A stretch of 64,000 nucleotides of DNA from Terriglobia bacterium (GTDB lineage: Bacteria; Acidobacteriota; Terriglobia; Terriglobales; Acidobacteriaceae), in the NCBI GenBank assembly GCA_020073385.1, contig JAIQFH010000014.1:62001-126000 (forward strand), read 5' to 3'. The notes under the pieces are model-generated. The model worked only from the letters and a program-made list of their open reading frames with translations. It was not told the DNA's origin and did no database searches. Shown here in pieces: positions 1-8,574 of this stretch; positions within the stretch are counted from its first letter, which is position 1; each line of letters starts with the position of its first letter. The translations under genes and the position numbers were made by a program.

Positions 1-135
1 GTTGCGGAAAAACTCCTGAATGCCGGTGGTAACGTGGAAGAGTGGCGCTTTAGCGCCGCGTAGAGCGTACAGAATCAACAGTGGGCTTCAGCCCCAGTGG
101 TCGTCCTATAGCGGCGATCCGAGTTTTTCCGCAAC
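1..135. repeat. MITE-like element with 15-bp terminal inverted repeats
   Basis: Positions 1-15 (GTTGCGGAAAAACTC) are the exact reverse complement of 121-135. Between them lies a copy of repeat family B (34-100): GTGGAAGAG, the hairpin GGCGCTTTAGCGCC, then GGGCTTCAGCCCC. The window begins exactly at the left arm, so any target duplication on that side cannot be seen. No ORF is inside. It could be a small non-autonomous transposable element or a large imperfect hairpin. Confidence 0.7.
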
Positions 136-255
136 CTCTTACAGCCCGTGCCGCTAAGTACTGCACAACTAGCCTGGCTTTAGCCGCTGAGGGAAGCTTT
201 CGAGTGGTTGCACGCGCCGTCCCGGTGCGATACTTTCAAATTCACCATACCTTTC

Positions 256-915
256 ATGGAAGAACCCTGCTACAAGTGCGGCCAGATGCTGGAGGAAGGT
301 CGGGTGTTTTGCCCGCACTGCAGGGCTCCGCAGATTCGCGTAGCCGTTGCCGAACCTGCGGCGGCAATCCCCGCAGACAGCCCTGTGCGGCCGGTTCAAC
401 TGACGGCATCACAAACGGTGCCAGTCCTTGCGGTCCCCATGCGCTGGGACCAGGCTGCGCAACCGTGTGCCGTCGCCGCCTTTATCGCTGCGCTCGGCAT
501 GGTGCTGCGGTTGATTGTCCCAGTGATCGCGGTAATCGGAGCAGGATTCCTTGCCGTCGCGCTTTATCGCCGGCGTAATCCAGAAATTGCGGTAAGCGCG
601 CGCACTGGGGCGCGACTGGGAGCCATCTGCGGGTTTTTCTGCGCTGGCATGACGGCAATCCTGGGAGCTTTGCGGGTTGCGATCCTGCACGAGGGCGGCA
701 AGATTCGGGCGATCCTTCTTGATGCTCTTCAGCAGCAGTCCGGTCGATCTACCGACCCGGAATTTCAGGCCTCGCTCGATTTCTTCCGATCACCCACCGG
801 TCTTGTCTTGATGCTGGCGTTCTTTCTTATCATGGCGTTGATCATGCTCATTCTCCTGGGCATGCTTGGCGGCGCGCTGGGCGGGGTCGGCCTGGGACGC
901 CGCAACCGAAGTTGA
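256..915 (+). CDS. zinc-ribbon membrane protein
   Basis: A 219-residue protein that starts with a treble-clef zinc ribbon: MEEPCYKCGQ followed by CPHC, with cysteines near residues 5, 8, 19 and 22. After a proline- and alanine-rich linker there are about three hydrophobic segments (roughly residues 75-105, 120-142 and 180-213), the last rich in Leu, Met and Gly. The layout, cytoplasmic zinc ribbon then membrane part, is common in uncharacterised bacterial proteins; the function is unknown. The frame is open back to a TTG at 208, but the ATG at 256 places the ribbon at the N-terminus, as is usual. Confidence 0.75.
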   Translation: MEEPCYKCGQMLEEGRVFCPHCRAPQIRVAVAEPAAAIPADSPVRPVQLTASQTVPVLAVPMRWDQAAQPCAVAAFIAALGMVLRLIVPVIAVIGAGFLAVALYRRRNPEIAVSARTGARLGAICGFFCAGMTAILGALRVAILHEGGKIRAILLDALQQQSGRSTDPEFQASLDFFRSPTGLVLMLAFFLIMALIMLILLGMLGGALGGVGLGRRNRS

Positions 916-996
916 TTGCGACCTACCGCCCAACCTGCGGCATAATTTCCCCACGGACTTTCTTAGCCACATTCAACCGAAAGGACCACCCGCTCC

Positions 997-1326
997 ATGC
1001 GCACGATTGCCCTTCTTACCATCTCGAACATCTTCATGACCTTTGCCTGGTACGGACACCTCAAATTCCGTGAAGTCCCTCTCTACAAAGTCGTCGTCGT
1101 GAGCTGGTTGATCGCCTTCTTTGAATACTGCTTCCAGGTTCCCGCCAACCGCATCGGCTCCTACGAATTCACTGCGGCGCAGTTGAAGACGATTCAGGAG
1201 GTCATCACCTTGACGGTGTTCGCGGTATTCTCCGTGCTCTATCTGAAACAACCGCTCCGCTGGAACTACCTGGCGGGATTCGCCCTGATCGTCGCCGCCG
1301 TGGCCGTCATTTTCCGGAAGTGGTAG
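997..1326 (+). CDS. DMT family protein (DUF486)
   Basis: A 109-residue, very hydrophobic protein with four predicted membrane helices. It matches the DUF486 family of small DMT-superfamily proteins in length and in signature stretches: WYGHLKF near residue 20, SWLIAFFEYCFQVPANR in the middle, and a basic end after the last helix (FRKW). DUF486 proteins are presumed small-molecule transporters of the inner membrane; no substrate is known. It is monocistronic, followed by about 250 bp of repeats before the convergent DinB gene. Confidence 0.85.
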   Translation: MRTIALLTISNIFMTFAWYGHLKFREVPLYKVVVVSWLIAFFEYCFQVPANRIGSYEFTAAQLKTIQEVITLTVFAVFSVLYLKQPLRWNYLAGFALIVAAVAVIFRKW

Positions 1327-1578
1327 CGAGTAGCGCCGGCGCCTGCCCTGAGCGAAGCCGAATGGGTCCGTGGCGGCTGTCGCGAGGGCGTCTCGCCATC
1401 ACTTTCCATCGCGAGGGCATCTCGCCCTCGCTTTCCAAAAAGGCGAGGAAACTCCGCGGTTGAACCACGACCGCCCGATCCACCGTGCGTGACTGCCCGA
1501 TCCACCGCGCGTGACTGCCCGAACCACCGTGGAAGAGCGGCCCTTAAGGGCCGCGTCAAATGCCCATGATTCGTGGCT
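1327..1578. repeat. spacer with tandem 22-bp repeat and a family B element
   Basis: Three tandem copies of a 22-bp unit (CTGCCCGATCCACCG plus a short tail) lie at 1471-1492, 1493-1514 and, partly, from 1515. They run straight into family B copy 1528-1592 (GTGGAAGAGCGGCC ... GGCTTTAGCCCC). Upstream, the phrase CGCGAGGGC-TCTCGCC occurs twice (about 1380-1435). The spacer separates the convergent DMT and DinB genes. Confidence 0.6.
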
Positions 1579-2088
1579 TTAGCCCCTGTGGGAATTCTGC
1601 ATCGAGAGTTGAGCCTTCTTCAAAATCGCCATCTGCCCCGCATGATACAACTCATGCTGCGCAATCCCATGCAGCATGTGATAGAAGTCATACCGCTTCC
1701 CCGGAACCTGATCCCGCAAGCGTTTGTCCGACAACGCTGCGACCGTCTCGACGAGTGTGTCGTGCGTGCGCTTCGCCATTGCCACTGCCTCGTGCCATGC
1801 TGATTCCGTCGGTGCAGGTACGCGCGGAAAATTCGCCGTCCCCTTGAGCTGACACTTCTCGCCGCCCAGGCGCCGCAGTCCAGCTCTATCCCACGCCGCT
1901 ACATGTAATACAAGCTCCCAGATGCTGTGCGCATCCTTCAGCGGCTTCGCCGCCGCCGCAGCCGCATCCACATCTTCGAGCAGCTCCAGCACCGCCGGGC
2001 CATGCCATGCACTCCCGTAGAAAGCGCGCCGAAGCTGATCGGCAATCCGGAAGCCTTCCGAGGTTCCCGCTTTCTCTTTCCTCTTCAT
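1579..2088 (-). CDS. DinB family protein
   Basis: A 169-residue DinB/YfiT-like four-helix bundle protein. The histidines expected to bind metal are visible: one in WELVLHVAAWD (about residue 66) and two in the late helix IAQHELYHAGQMAIL (about 146-150). Family members are putative metal-dependent thiol transferases or hydrolases; the substrate here is unknown. The gene overlaps the end of lpxI by 4 bp (ATGA, 2085-2088), so the two are probably translationally coupled. Its stop codon (TAA, 1579-1581) and the last residues lie inside repeat family B, so the C-terminal tail after ILKKA looks repeat-derived. Confidence 0.85.
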   Translation of the reverse strand: MKRKEKAGTSEGFRIADQLRRAFYGSAWHGPAVLELLEDVDAAAAAAKPLKDAHSIWELVLHVAAWDRAGLRRLGGEKCQLKGTANFPRVPAPTESAWHEAVAMAKRTHDTLVETVAALSDKRLRDQVPGKRYDFYHMLHGIAQHELYHAGQMAILKKAQLSMQNSHRG

Positions 2089-2942
2089 GAATGAGCCCCA
2101 CCCGCGACGATCGCGATCCCTGCCGCATTCGCCGCCTCAATCACCTTGTCCCCATCCAGCAGCAGGCACTTGCCCGCATCCACCGCCAAACACGTCGCTC
2201 CCGCGGCCTGCATCACCTCAATCGTCTTCACGCCGACCACGGGAACATCGAAGCGCATATCCTGATTCGGTTTCGCAATCTTCACCACGGTCAAGTCCCG
2301 GCTCAGCGTCGACGCGTCCCCATGCATCGACCGCATAATCTGCCCGGCGCGCTCGATGGTGGCATCCGTCCCCTCCATCGCCTCCACCGCCACGCACGCC
2401 GACTCCGCGATCACCACAGTCTGCCCGATATCGTGCTGTGCCAACTGACTCGCCACCGCCCGCCCATACTCAATATTCTTTAGTTCCTGTTCGGTAGGCT
2501 GGCGTTGCGTCACCACACCGGCCTTCACCAGCAACGGCTCCAGCAGCCATGTGGATTTCTCCAGTGTGATCCCTTCATCTCCTAGGACTTTCGCGACCGC
2601 ACCCAGCAGCGAGTCGGTATTCCGTGTAGTTAGAGTAAGTAGAAGTTTCGCCAGTCTCCAGTCCGGCCGGATGCTCGAAAAAATCTGCTTGTGCTTCACC
2701 TGCCCAGCCATCACCGCCCGCCGCACGCCTTCCCGCTGGAACATCTCAATCAGCTTGGAAAGCTCGCCCAGCGATAACCAGTGCACGGCCGCCGCTCCGC
2801 GCGATTCAATCTCCGGAAACGCCTCTTCTTTAATAGCCGCGACAACTACGTCATATCCCTGCGCCCGCGCCGCATCGAGCACGAGGAAGGGAAACTTGCC
2901 ATTACCCGCGATCAAGCCAATTTTTTCTGGTTGAGAGGGCAT
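2085..2942 (-). CDS. lpxI: UDP-2,3-diacylglucosamine diphosphatase LpxI
   Basis: A 285-residue protein of the LpxI (DUF1009) family, which hydrolyses UDP-2,3-diacylglucosamine to lipid X and UMP in lipid A synthesis, replacing LpxH in many bacteria. Recognisable blocks are the N-terminal KIGLIAGNGKFPFLV, the central MAGQVKHKQIF with DWRLAKLL, and the C-terminal DMRFDVPVVGVKTIE and CLAVDAGKCLL. Length fits the family (about 270-290). It is not beside lpxA here (6.9 kb) but supports the same pathway. The start at 2942 gives a full N-terminus. Confidence 0.93.
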   Translation of the reverse strand: MPSQPEKIGLIAGNGKFPFLVLDAARAQGYDVVVAAIKEEAFPEIESRGAAAVHWLSLGELSKLIEMFQREGVRRAVMAGQVKHKQIFSSIRPDWRLAKLLLTLTTRNTDSLLGAVAKVLGDEGITLEKSTWLLEPLLVKAGVVTQRQPTEQELKNIEYGRAVASQLAQHDIGQTVVIAESACVAVEAMEGTDATIERAGQIMRSMHGDASTLSRDLTVVKIAKPNQDMRFDVPVVGVKTIEVMQAAGATCLAVDAGKCLLLDGDKVIEAANAAGIAIVAGGAHS

Positions 2943-3055
2943 ACAGTGTGACGCGGAGTCAGTCTAGCATTTGGCGGTGAGGAAGGAATGTAGCCGACAG
3001 CCCGCAAGTCGACAAGTCCGCGTGCTCTGTCAATGACCATTATCGCTTCATAGCG

Positions 3056-3616
3056 TCAGCTACCTGCCACGAGGGTGTTCTCTACCAGCGCCTCGATGTC
3101 GCCAAACAACGCTGAGAGAGGTTCCCAGCCTCTCGGGGCATTGCACCACCACTTGAAACGGGCTTCGACGACGAAGTGACCGCCGAGGACGAGTTCGTAG
3201 CTGGTTCCGTCAACTCCGACATGATAGTCGGCTATGTGCGCCGGTACCGTCACAGCGCCAACCTTTGACAGCAGCTTCGTGACTGGCTCAAGCTGGACGC
3301 CCGCTTGAGTCTCTTCAATCGTCGGGTGCAGGCGGGCCAATCCGTGTTTCAGTCGTACTACGGGGTCTCGGAACTTTTCAATATCGATCGATCTTCTCCA
3401 CACAGTCCTTACAGCGACGGCTCGGACCGTGTTTGAAGCTCGGACATCAGTCGATCCTCGAGGAAGCAGAATTTCGTAGGCACGACAGTCTTCGAAAGAA
3501 GGCAGGGCTATGGCTCGAAATTGGCACAGGTATCCCTTTCGGTTTGCACCCGCGGACAGGCGCGCCAGTGCCTCGTTTTGAAGGACCTTAAACTCAACTA
3601 ACAGTTCCCTCTCCAT
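3056..3616 (-). CDS. hypothetical protein
   Basis: An ORF of 186 residues from the ATG at 3616 (MERELLVEFK); the frame is open a little further, to 3670. I do not recognise the family. The protein is mixed alpha/beta with no signal peptide or membrane segment, and has a Trp-rich C-terminal stretch (FKWWCNAPRGWEPL). Codon use looks less GC-biased at third positions than in its neighbours, which may mean horizontal acquisition. It stands alone between lpxI and the esterase gene, both also on the minus strand. Confidence 0.55.
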   Translation of the reverse strand: MERELLVEFKVLQNEALARLSAGANRKGYLCQFRAIALPSFEDCRAYEILLPRGSTDVRASNTVRAVAVRTVWRRSIDIEKFRDPVVRLKHGLARLHPTIEETQAGVQLEPVTKLLSKVGAVTVPAHIADYHVGVDGTSYELVLGGHFVVEARFKWWCNAPRGWEPLSALFGDIEALVENTLVAGS

Positions 3617-3767
3617 GTTGGCAGAGGTTATCAGTGTCGTTCGTTGACGTAAAATCGCCGACACACTCAAGAGGACCTCGTTTCAACCCCAGCACCGACC
3701 CGCGCGAAGGAAAGCGCAATGTCGTTTACCCTGTCTGCCTCGCACGATCCATCACGCCATCGGCAGT

Positions 3768-4922
3768 TCACTTCTTGTCCGCTGCATACCCCTGCCAGAC
3801 ATACTCCAGCGCCTCGGCAAGCGTCTGCTGTTTCACCGCCCGGTCCACGTGCCCGGCGTTGCGAGCAAATACAAATTGGTAGTGATAGTTCTTGGCCGAG
3901 AGTACCTTCGCCATCTGCTCGTTGGCCAGCACCCAGTCGTGCATGTCGTCGCGCATTACATTTGGGTTGAACAGGTCCCGGTCGCCGACTTCCATCCAGA
4001 TTCGTATCGGCTTCACTGGGCTCTCGGAAATGAGATGCTCGTGAAATCCCCACGCCCCATGCGGCGTTTGCGGATTGTAAGGCCACTGCTGGTTGATGAA
4101 TGTTCCCGAGTAAGTAAGCACGCGGTGATAAAGCTCAGGATGGTACCAGGCCATGATCAACGCGCAAGAGCCTCCCGAACTGCCGCCCATCGTGGCCCTC
4201 CCGTCGGGATCTTTTGTGAGCTTCACGTGCGCTTGCGATTCGACCAGAGGCAACACTTCCTTTTCCACGAACTCGGCATACACTCCCGACATCGTGTCGT
4301 ACTCAAGCCCGCGTTCACTCCCCTGCGCGTCCCCGCTTCCGTTGCCGATCGAAATCGCAATCATCGCCGGAATCTTGTGCCTGGCAATCGATACATCCAG
4401 AGCTGAAAAAAGCAGCGCGTCAGGTCCGTCCGCCCCGACGATGAAAGGCGCGACGCTGCCCGGCACATACTGCTTGGGAACATAAACGGCCACCTTCCGC
4501 GTGTACGGGGCCGGATGGCTGGTAGTCACGATGAGCTTTGCAGGGTCAGCGGGATCCGGAGTTCCAAACGTATTCGCATCCCGCGCAATGCCCGGATAGA
4601 TCTTGCTGTCCGACGAGTTCATGGTGAACTCAATCACCGTTCCCTTGGGAACGCCTTCGGCAGGCGTCTCGGCAGCAGCATAGGTAGGGCCGATGATGAA
4701 ACTGCCATCCACATTCGCAGGCGGGGCTGCGCCGTCCGGCAACTCTTTCGCGGTCACGTAGCCGGGAGTATGGGGATCGCGCGTTGGCGGAGTGGGACGC
4801 ACCGCGTTTTGCTTCGGCGGACTAGTCTGGCCCAGAAAGGGAGTGACCAGCGCCAAGAGTCCAGCTAAAAGACAGATGCTCAGAGAACGTCGAGATGAAA
4901 GCATGCTGTCATTTTGCAGCAT
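3768..4922 (-). CDS. secreted esterase, alpha/beta hydrolase of the enterochelin-esterase type
   Basis: A 384-residue protein with an N-terminal signal peptide (hydrophobic run after MLSSRRSLS; a second ATG at 4904 may be the true start). The fold is that of the esterase D/enterochelin-esterase family: nucleophile Ser in ATMGGSSGGSCAL (about residue 250), acid Asp in MEVGDRDLF and His in AGHVDRAV. The substrate is unknown; family members hydrolyse siderophore or carbohydrate esters outside the cytoplasm. It is divergent from the DUF885 gene, start to start about 50 bp apart, so both may share a promoter region. Confidence 0.82.
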   Translation of the reverse strand: MLQNDSMLSSRRSLSICLLAGLLALVTPFLGQTSPPKQNAVRPTPPTRDPHTPGYVTAKELPDGAAPPANVDGSFIIGPTYAAAETPAEGVPKGTVIEFTMNSSDSKIYPGIARDANTFGTPDPADPAKLIVTTSHPAPYTRKVAVYVPKQYVPGSVAPFIVGADGPDALLFSALDVSIARHKIPAMIAISIGNGSGDAQGSERGLEYDTMSGVYAEFVEKEVLPLVESQAHVKLTKDPDGRATMGGSSGGSCALIMAWYHPELYHRVLTYSGTFINQQWPYNPQTPHGAWGFHEHLISESPVKPIRIWMEVGDRDLFNPNVMRDDMHDWVLANEQMAKVLSAKNYHYQFVFARNAGHVDRAVKQQTLAEALEYVWQGYAADKK

Positions 4923-4974
4923 TTCTAAATTCGGCGGGAGTGGTCCTGTTGTCGAATTCTTCCGAGGTGCAATA

Positions 4975-6786
4975 ATGCTTCGGACACATCCGATTTACGG
5001 AGGCACCGTCTTGCGATCTCTACTGCCCATCCTTCTCGCGATCCTGGTCGCGACAGTCGTTCGCCAAGCCACGGCACAAAGCACCAGCGGATCTCTCGAA
5101 GCCCGCCGCGCCGAACTCAAGCGCCTCCTCAACGACGAATGGGAATACACCCTGCGCACCGCCCCCGAGCTTGCCACCAACGTCGGCGATGAACGCTACA
5201 ACGACCGCATCAGTGATTTTTCCGACAAAGCCATCGCGGACGATCTCGAACACACTCGCCAGGCCCTGAAACGATTCGAAGCTCTCGACGTCGCCGGCTT
5301 TCCCGAGCAGGAAAAACTGAACCATACTCTAATGGTCCGCACCTTGCGCGAATCAGTGGAGCGCGCGCGATTCAAGGGCTGGGAGATGCCCGCCACCCAA
5401 TTCGGCGGGATTCACCTCGAATACGCGTCTCTCTCCTCTTATGTCCCTTTCCGCAATGTGAAGGACTACGAAAACTACCTCGCCCGTATCCACCAGATCC
5501 CTCGTGTACTAGACGAGGCCATCGGACACATGCGCGATGGCGTACGAGACAACTTAATGCCACCAAAGTATTTGCTCGAAAAAGTCGCGGCGCAGGCTCA
5601 ACAGGTGGCCGACACGCCGCTCGACAAGAGCTCATTCACCGAGCCGCTGCGGAAGTTTCCCGATTCGATTTCCCAGCCGGACCGCGCGCGCTTGCAGGCG
5701 GCCATTGAAGAGGCGGTCAAGAACGAGATCGCGCCCGCATATACCCGATTCGCCAAGTTCGTCCGCGAGGACTATGCCCCCCACGGCCGAGTTGATCCTG
5801 GAGTCTGGGCTCTCCCCGACGGAGAAGCACGCTACCGTTTCGCCGTGCGCCACCAGACCACCACCGATTTCACCGCCGACCAGATCCACGAGATGGGCCT
5901 GAAAAGCGTCGCCCAGATCGAACAGGAAATGCTGAAGATCGCCAAGTCGCAAGGCTTCAGTGATCTGAAATTGTTCAACGCTCACATCCGCCAGGATCCC
6001 GCTCTGCACGCCAAGTCCGGCCAGCAACTTCTGGATCTCTACACGAAATATCGCGATCAGATGTATGGGAAGCTCCCCGAACTCTTCGGCCGCCTGCCGA
6101 AAAACAAACTCGACGTTGTTCCCATGGAGGAATTCCGCAGCGCCGACAGCGTCCCCGCTGACTACTCGATCGGCGGCGCCAACGGCTCTCGCCCCGGACG
6201 CATCAACGTCAACGAGTACGCGCCCGAGAAGCGCCTGCTGTTGAACGTCGAAGCCATCGCCTATCACGAGGGCGTACCCGGCCATCACCTGCAATTTTCC
6301 ATCGCGCAGGAACTCACGGATCTGCCTCCGTTCCGCCGCTTCACACTCGATGTGAACGCCTACAGCGAAGGCTGGGCGTTCTACGCCGAGCGCCTCGGAA
6401 AAGAGGCCGGTTTCTATCAGGACCCCTACAGCGAATACGGACGCCTGCAGAATGAAATGTGGCGCGCCGTGCGCTGGGTGGTCGATACCGGCGTGCACTC
6501 CAAGCACTGGACTCGCCAGCAGATGATTGATTTCTTCCACGAGCACACCGCCATGGACGACCAGAACATCGAGACCGAAGTCGATCGTTACATCGCCTGG
6601 CCTGGGCAGGCGCTTTCCTACAAAATGGGCCAGACAAAAATCCTCGAACTGCGGGCCCGCGCACAAAAAGAACTAGGTCCCAAGTTCGACGTGCGCGCCT
6701 TCCACGACGCCGTGCTGGATCAGGGCCCGCTTCCCCTGGATGTGTTGGAAACGAAGATTTCGGAATGGATTAAAGAGCGGAAGTAG
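4975..6786 (+). CDS. DUF885 family secreted metalloprotein
   Basis: A 603-residue protein with a signal peptide (LLPILLAILVATVV, then ATAQS) followed by a full DUF885 domain. The family's zinc-peptidase-like signature AYHEGVPGHHLQ is at about residue 430, followed by NAYSEGWAFYAERLG and the C-terminal WPGQALSYKMGQ. These proteins are treated as putative carboxypeptidase-like metalloenzymes; no substrate is known. The frame is open upstream to 4792, but that part overlaps the divergent esterase gene; the ATG at 4975 gives the signal peptide and is chosen. Confidence 0.88.
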   Translation: MLRTHPIYGGTVLRSLLPILLAILVATVVRQATAQSTSGSLEARRAELKRLLNDEWEYTLRTAPELATNVGDERYNDRISDFSDKAIADDLEHTRQALKRFEALDVAGFPEQEKLNHTLMVRTLRESVERARFKGWEMPATQFGGIHLEYASLSSYVPFRNVKDYENYLARIHQIPRVLDEAIGHMRDGVRDNLMPPKYLLEKVAAQAQQVADTPLDKSSFTEPLRKFPDSISQPDRARLQAAIEEAVKNEIAPAYTRFAKFVREDYAPHGRVDPGVWALPDGEARYRFAVRHQTTTDFTADQIHEMGLKSVAQIEQEMLKIAKSQGFSDLKLFNAHIRQDPALHAKSGQQLLDLYTKYRDQMYGKLPELFGRLPKNKLDVVPMEEFRSADSVPADYSIGGANGSRPGRINVNEYAPEKRLLLNVEAIAYHEGVPGHHLQFSIAQELTDLPPFRRFTLDVNAYSEGWAFYAERLGKEAGFYQDPYSEYGRLQNEMWRAVRWVVDTGVHSKHWTRQQMIDFFHEHTAMDDQNIETEVDRYIAWPGQALSYKMGQTKILELRARAQKELGPKFDVRAFHDAVLDQGPLPLDVLETKISEWIKERK

Positions 6787-6897
6787 AATGCGCGAAATGC
6801 CGGTCAACGCCGTGATGTAAAACGTTGCTGACGCTCTGCGAACTCTGCGGCTTTGCTCAGCGAACTCAGGGTTCAAAAGAAGCCTCAAATCGGACCA

Positions 6898-7683
6898 TTA
6901 CTTAATAACCCCGCGCTCCGACGCTTCAATGAACCGGATCAGCATATCCACGTCCTCGCCACGGTCTGCCTCAGATTTGAGTTTTTCCAGGGCCTGCGAT
7001 GTATTCATCTTCGAAGCCAGCAAAACTTTGTAAGCGTGATGAATTTTCGCAATCCGCTCTTTGGAGAACCCGCGCCGCTGCAGCCCCACTTTGTTCATCA
7101 GGTAGGCATGCGTCTCACGCGCCGCAGACGTCATCGAAAACGGGAGTACATCCTGCGTAATCGTCGTGCCCCCGCCAACGTAAGAATGCGCCCCGATCCG
7201 CACAAATTGATGGACCGGGCATAGCGCTCCCACCACGGCCCACTCCTCGACGATGACGTGCCCGCCCAGCGTCGCCCCGTTCACTAGCATCGCGTGATCG
7301 CCAATCACGCAATCGTGCCCGATATGCGTGTAAGCCATGATCAGCAGATGGCTCCCCACTTTGGTGAGCCCTCCGCCCTTCACGGTTCCACGATTGATCG
7401 TCACGTATTCGCGAATCTCGTTATGATCTCCAATCTCCAGCCGAGTCGGCTCGCCCTTGTAAGTCACATCCTGCGGCGCCATCCCAATCGCAGAAAAAGG
7501 GAAGAATCCGTTATCGGCCCCGATCTTGGTGGGCCCTTCAATCGCCACATGTGACACCAGATGACAACCCTCACCCAGTTCGACGCCGGCTCCAATCACG
7601 CAATACGGCCCGACTTTGCAAGACTCAGGCACCCGCGCACTGGGGTGAATAATCGCTGTGGGATGAATATTCGAAGATGTCAT
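6898..7683 (-). CDS. lpxA: acyl-ACP--UDP-N-acetylglucosamine O-acyltransferase LpxA
   Basis: A 261-residue enzyme for the first step of lipid A synthesis, transfer of a 3-hydroxyacyl chain from ACP to UDP-GlcNAc in the cytoplasm. The left-handed beta-helix hexapeptide repeats fill residues 1-190 (IHPTAIIHPSARV, GHDCVIGDHAML, GGHVIVEEWAVVG). The catalytic His lies in MAYTHIGHDC, and the helical C-terminal domain begins near NKVGLQRRGF. Length is standard. It lies 110 bp downstream of fabZ on the same strand, the usual fabZ-lpxA order; the gap carries a copy of the CTCTGTGGTGAAAGC-type repeat. Confidence 0.96.
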   Translation of the reverse strand: MTSSNIHPTAIIHPSARVPESCKVGPYCVIGAGVELGEGCHLVSHVAIEGPTKIGADNGFFPFSAIGMAPQDVTYKGEPTRLEIGDHNEIREYVTINRGTVKGGGLTKVGSHLLIMAYTHIGHDCVIGDHAMLVNGATLGGHVIVEEWAVVGALCPVHQFVRIGAHSYVGGGTTITQDVLPFSMTSAARETHAYLMNKVGLQRRGFSKERIAKIHHAYKVLLASKMNTSQALEKLKSEADRGEDVDMLIRFIEASERGVIK

Positions 7684-7793
7684 CGAGAACCGGCAGCCGG
7701 GATCACTTCGATAAAGTTTTTCTCTGTGTCCCTCTGTGCCCTCTGTGGTGAAAGCTTTTCGTTGAAGCCAAAAATAAGACGGCGCAAAGCCAA

Positions 7794-8327
7794 TCAGCCC
7801 TCGTCGGCACTGTCATTAGAAGCGCGTCCGCGCGAACTGTCGATCAACTGACAAGATACGGCGGCCTCTGCCACGCGCCGTTCGCCCACAAACGCGTAAC
7901 CCTGCATCTTTGCCGCCGTCATGCCCGGGACCGCCCGCCAGCCCTTGACTTCCACTTCCAGCCGCAACTGATCTCCAGGTCCCACAGGCCGCCGGAACTT
8001 CGCGCGCTCGATCCCAGTAAATACCATGACCTTGTCGTGCCGATCTTCCACCTCCGTCAGCAACAGCGCGCCGCCAGCCTGTGCGATCGCTTCGACGATC
8101 AACACTCCTGGCATAATCGGCAAACCTGGAAAGTGTCCCGCAAAGAAGGGTTCGTTGATGGTGACGTTCTTAATCGCCACAATCCGCTCTTTGCGCTTGA
8201 TGTCGAGCACGCGGTCAATCAGTAGAAACGGATACCGGTGCGGGAGAATCTTTAAAATCTCGTGGATATCAAGCCCGGTCTTCCCATTGTTGGTAGGACC
8301 CTCGGGCGCAGCGATGCTCTCATTCAT
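7794..8327 (-). CDS. fabZ: 3-hydroxyacyl-ACP dehydratase FabZ
   Basis: A 177-residue hot-dog-fold dehydratase that removes water from 3-hydroxyacyl-ACP in fatty acid elongation. It competes with LpxA for the same substrate, which explains the pairing. Catalytic His is in [11 protein letters not shown] and catalytic Glu in [25 protein letters not shown] follows the family closely. The C-terminal 20 residues (after SCQLID) are an extra polar tail. A TATAAT -10 sequence lies 24 bp upstream of the start. Confidence 0.95.
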   Translation of the reverse strand: MNESIAAPEGPTNNGKTGLDIHEILKILPHRYPFLLIDRVLDIKRKERIVAIKNVTINEPFFAGHFPGLPIMPGVLIVEAIAQAGGALLLTEVEDRHDKVMVFTGIERAKFRRPVGPGDQLRLEVEVKGWRAVPGMTAAKMQGYAFVGERRVAEAAVSCQLIDSSRGRASNDSADEG

Positions 8328-8350
8328 AGTTCGCGTGAAACAGCTTGAAG

Positions 8351-8380
8351 ATTATACTGTACGGCTTGTGCTCGGAGTCT
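8351..8380 (-). promoter_or_regulatory. candidate fabZ-lpxA promoter
   Basis: On the minus strand a perfect TATAAT (8351-8356) lies 24 bp upstream of the fabZ ATG. No good -35 hexamer is at the expected distance; the best is a GACTCC-like sequence. The inserted hairpin element at 8396-8431 begins just upstream of this promoter. Confidence 0.4.
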
Positions 8381-8386
8381 GCTGCG

Positions 8387-8440
8387 GTATTCCCAGGTCC
8401 TGTCCTAAACTGCGCACTTTAGGACAAGACCGTATTCCCA
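8387..8440. mobile_element. 36-bp hairpin insertion with 9-bp direct repeats
   Basis: The sequence GTATTCCCA occurs at 8387-8395 and again at 8432-8440. The 36 bp exactly between them (8396-8431) form a hairpin: GGTC-c-TGTCCTAAA pairs with TTTAGGACA-a-GACC around an 8-nt loop. A hairpin bounded by perfect direct repeats is the signature of a small transposed element with target-site duplication. It encodes nothing. Confidence 0.65.
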
Positions 8441-8451
8441 CAGCTAGCCGC

Positions 8452-8527
8452 AAAGCGGCGAAAGAATGCAGCTCACGGCGCAAGCCGTGGGACGGCTAAG
8501 GAATGATAGAACTCCGAAGGAGTGAAA
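8452..8527. repeat. two-hairpin intergenic repeat
   Basis: Two hairpins in a row: CACGGC-GCAA-GCCGTG (about 8473-8488) and ACTCC-GAA-GGAGT (about 8511-8523). A second copy with the same order and spacing is at 24405-24471. No coding potential. Confidence 0.6.
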
Positions 8528-8574
8528 AAAATACTCCGCACTCACGCCACCTGATTCTACGAAAGAGCTCATAA

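Noticed and set aside
5632-6666. 344-residue open frame on the minus strand
   Set aside because: Antisense to the DUF885 gene, which has its signature motif; the shadow has none.
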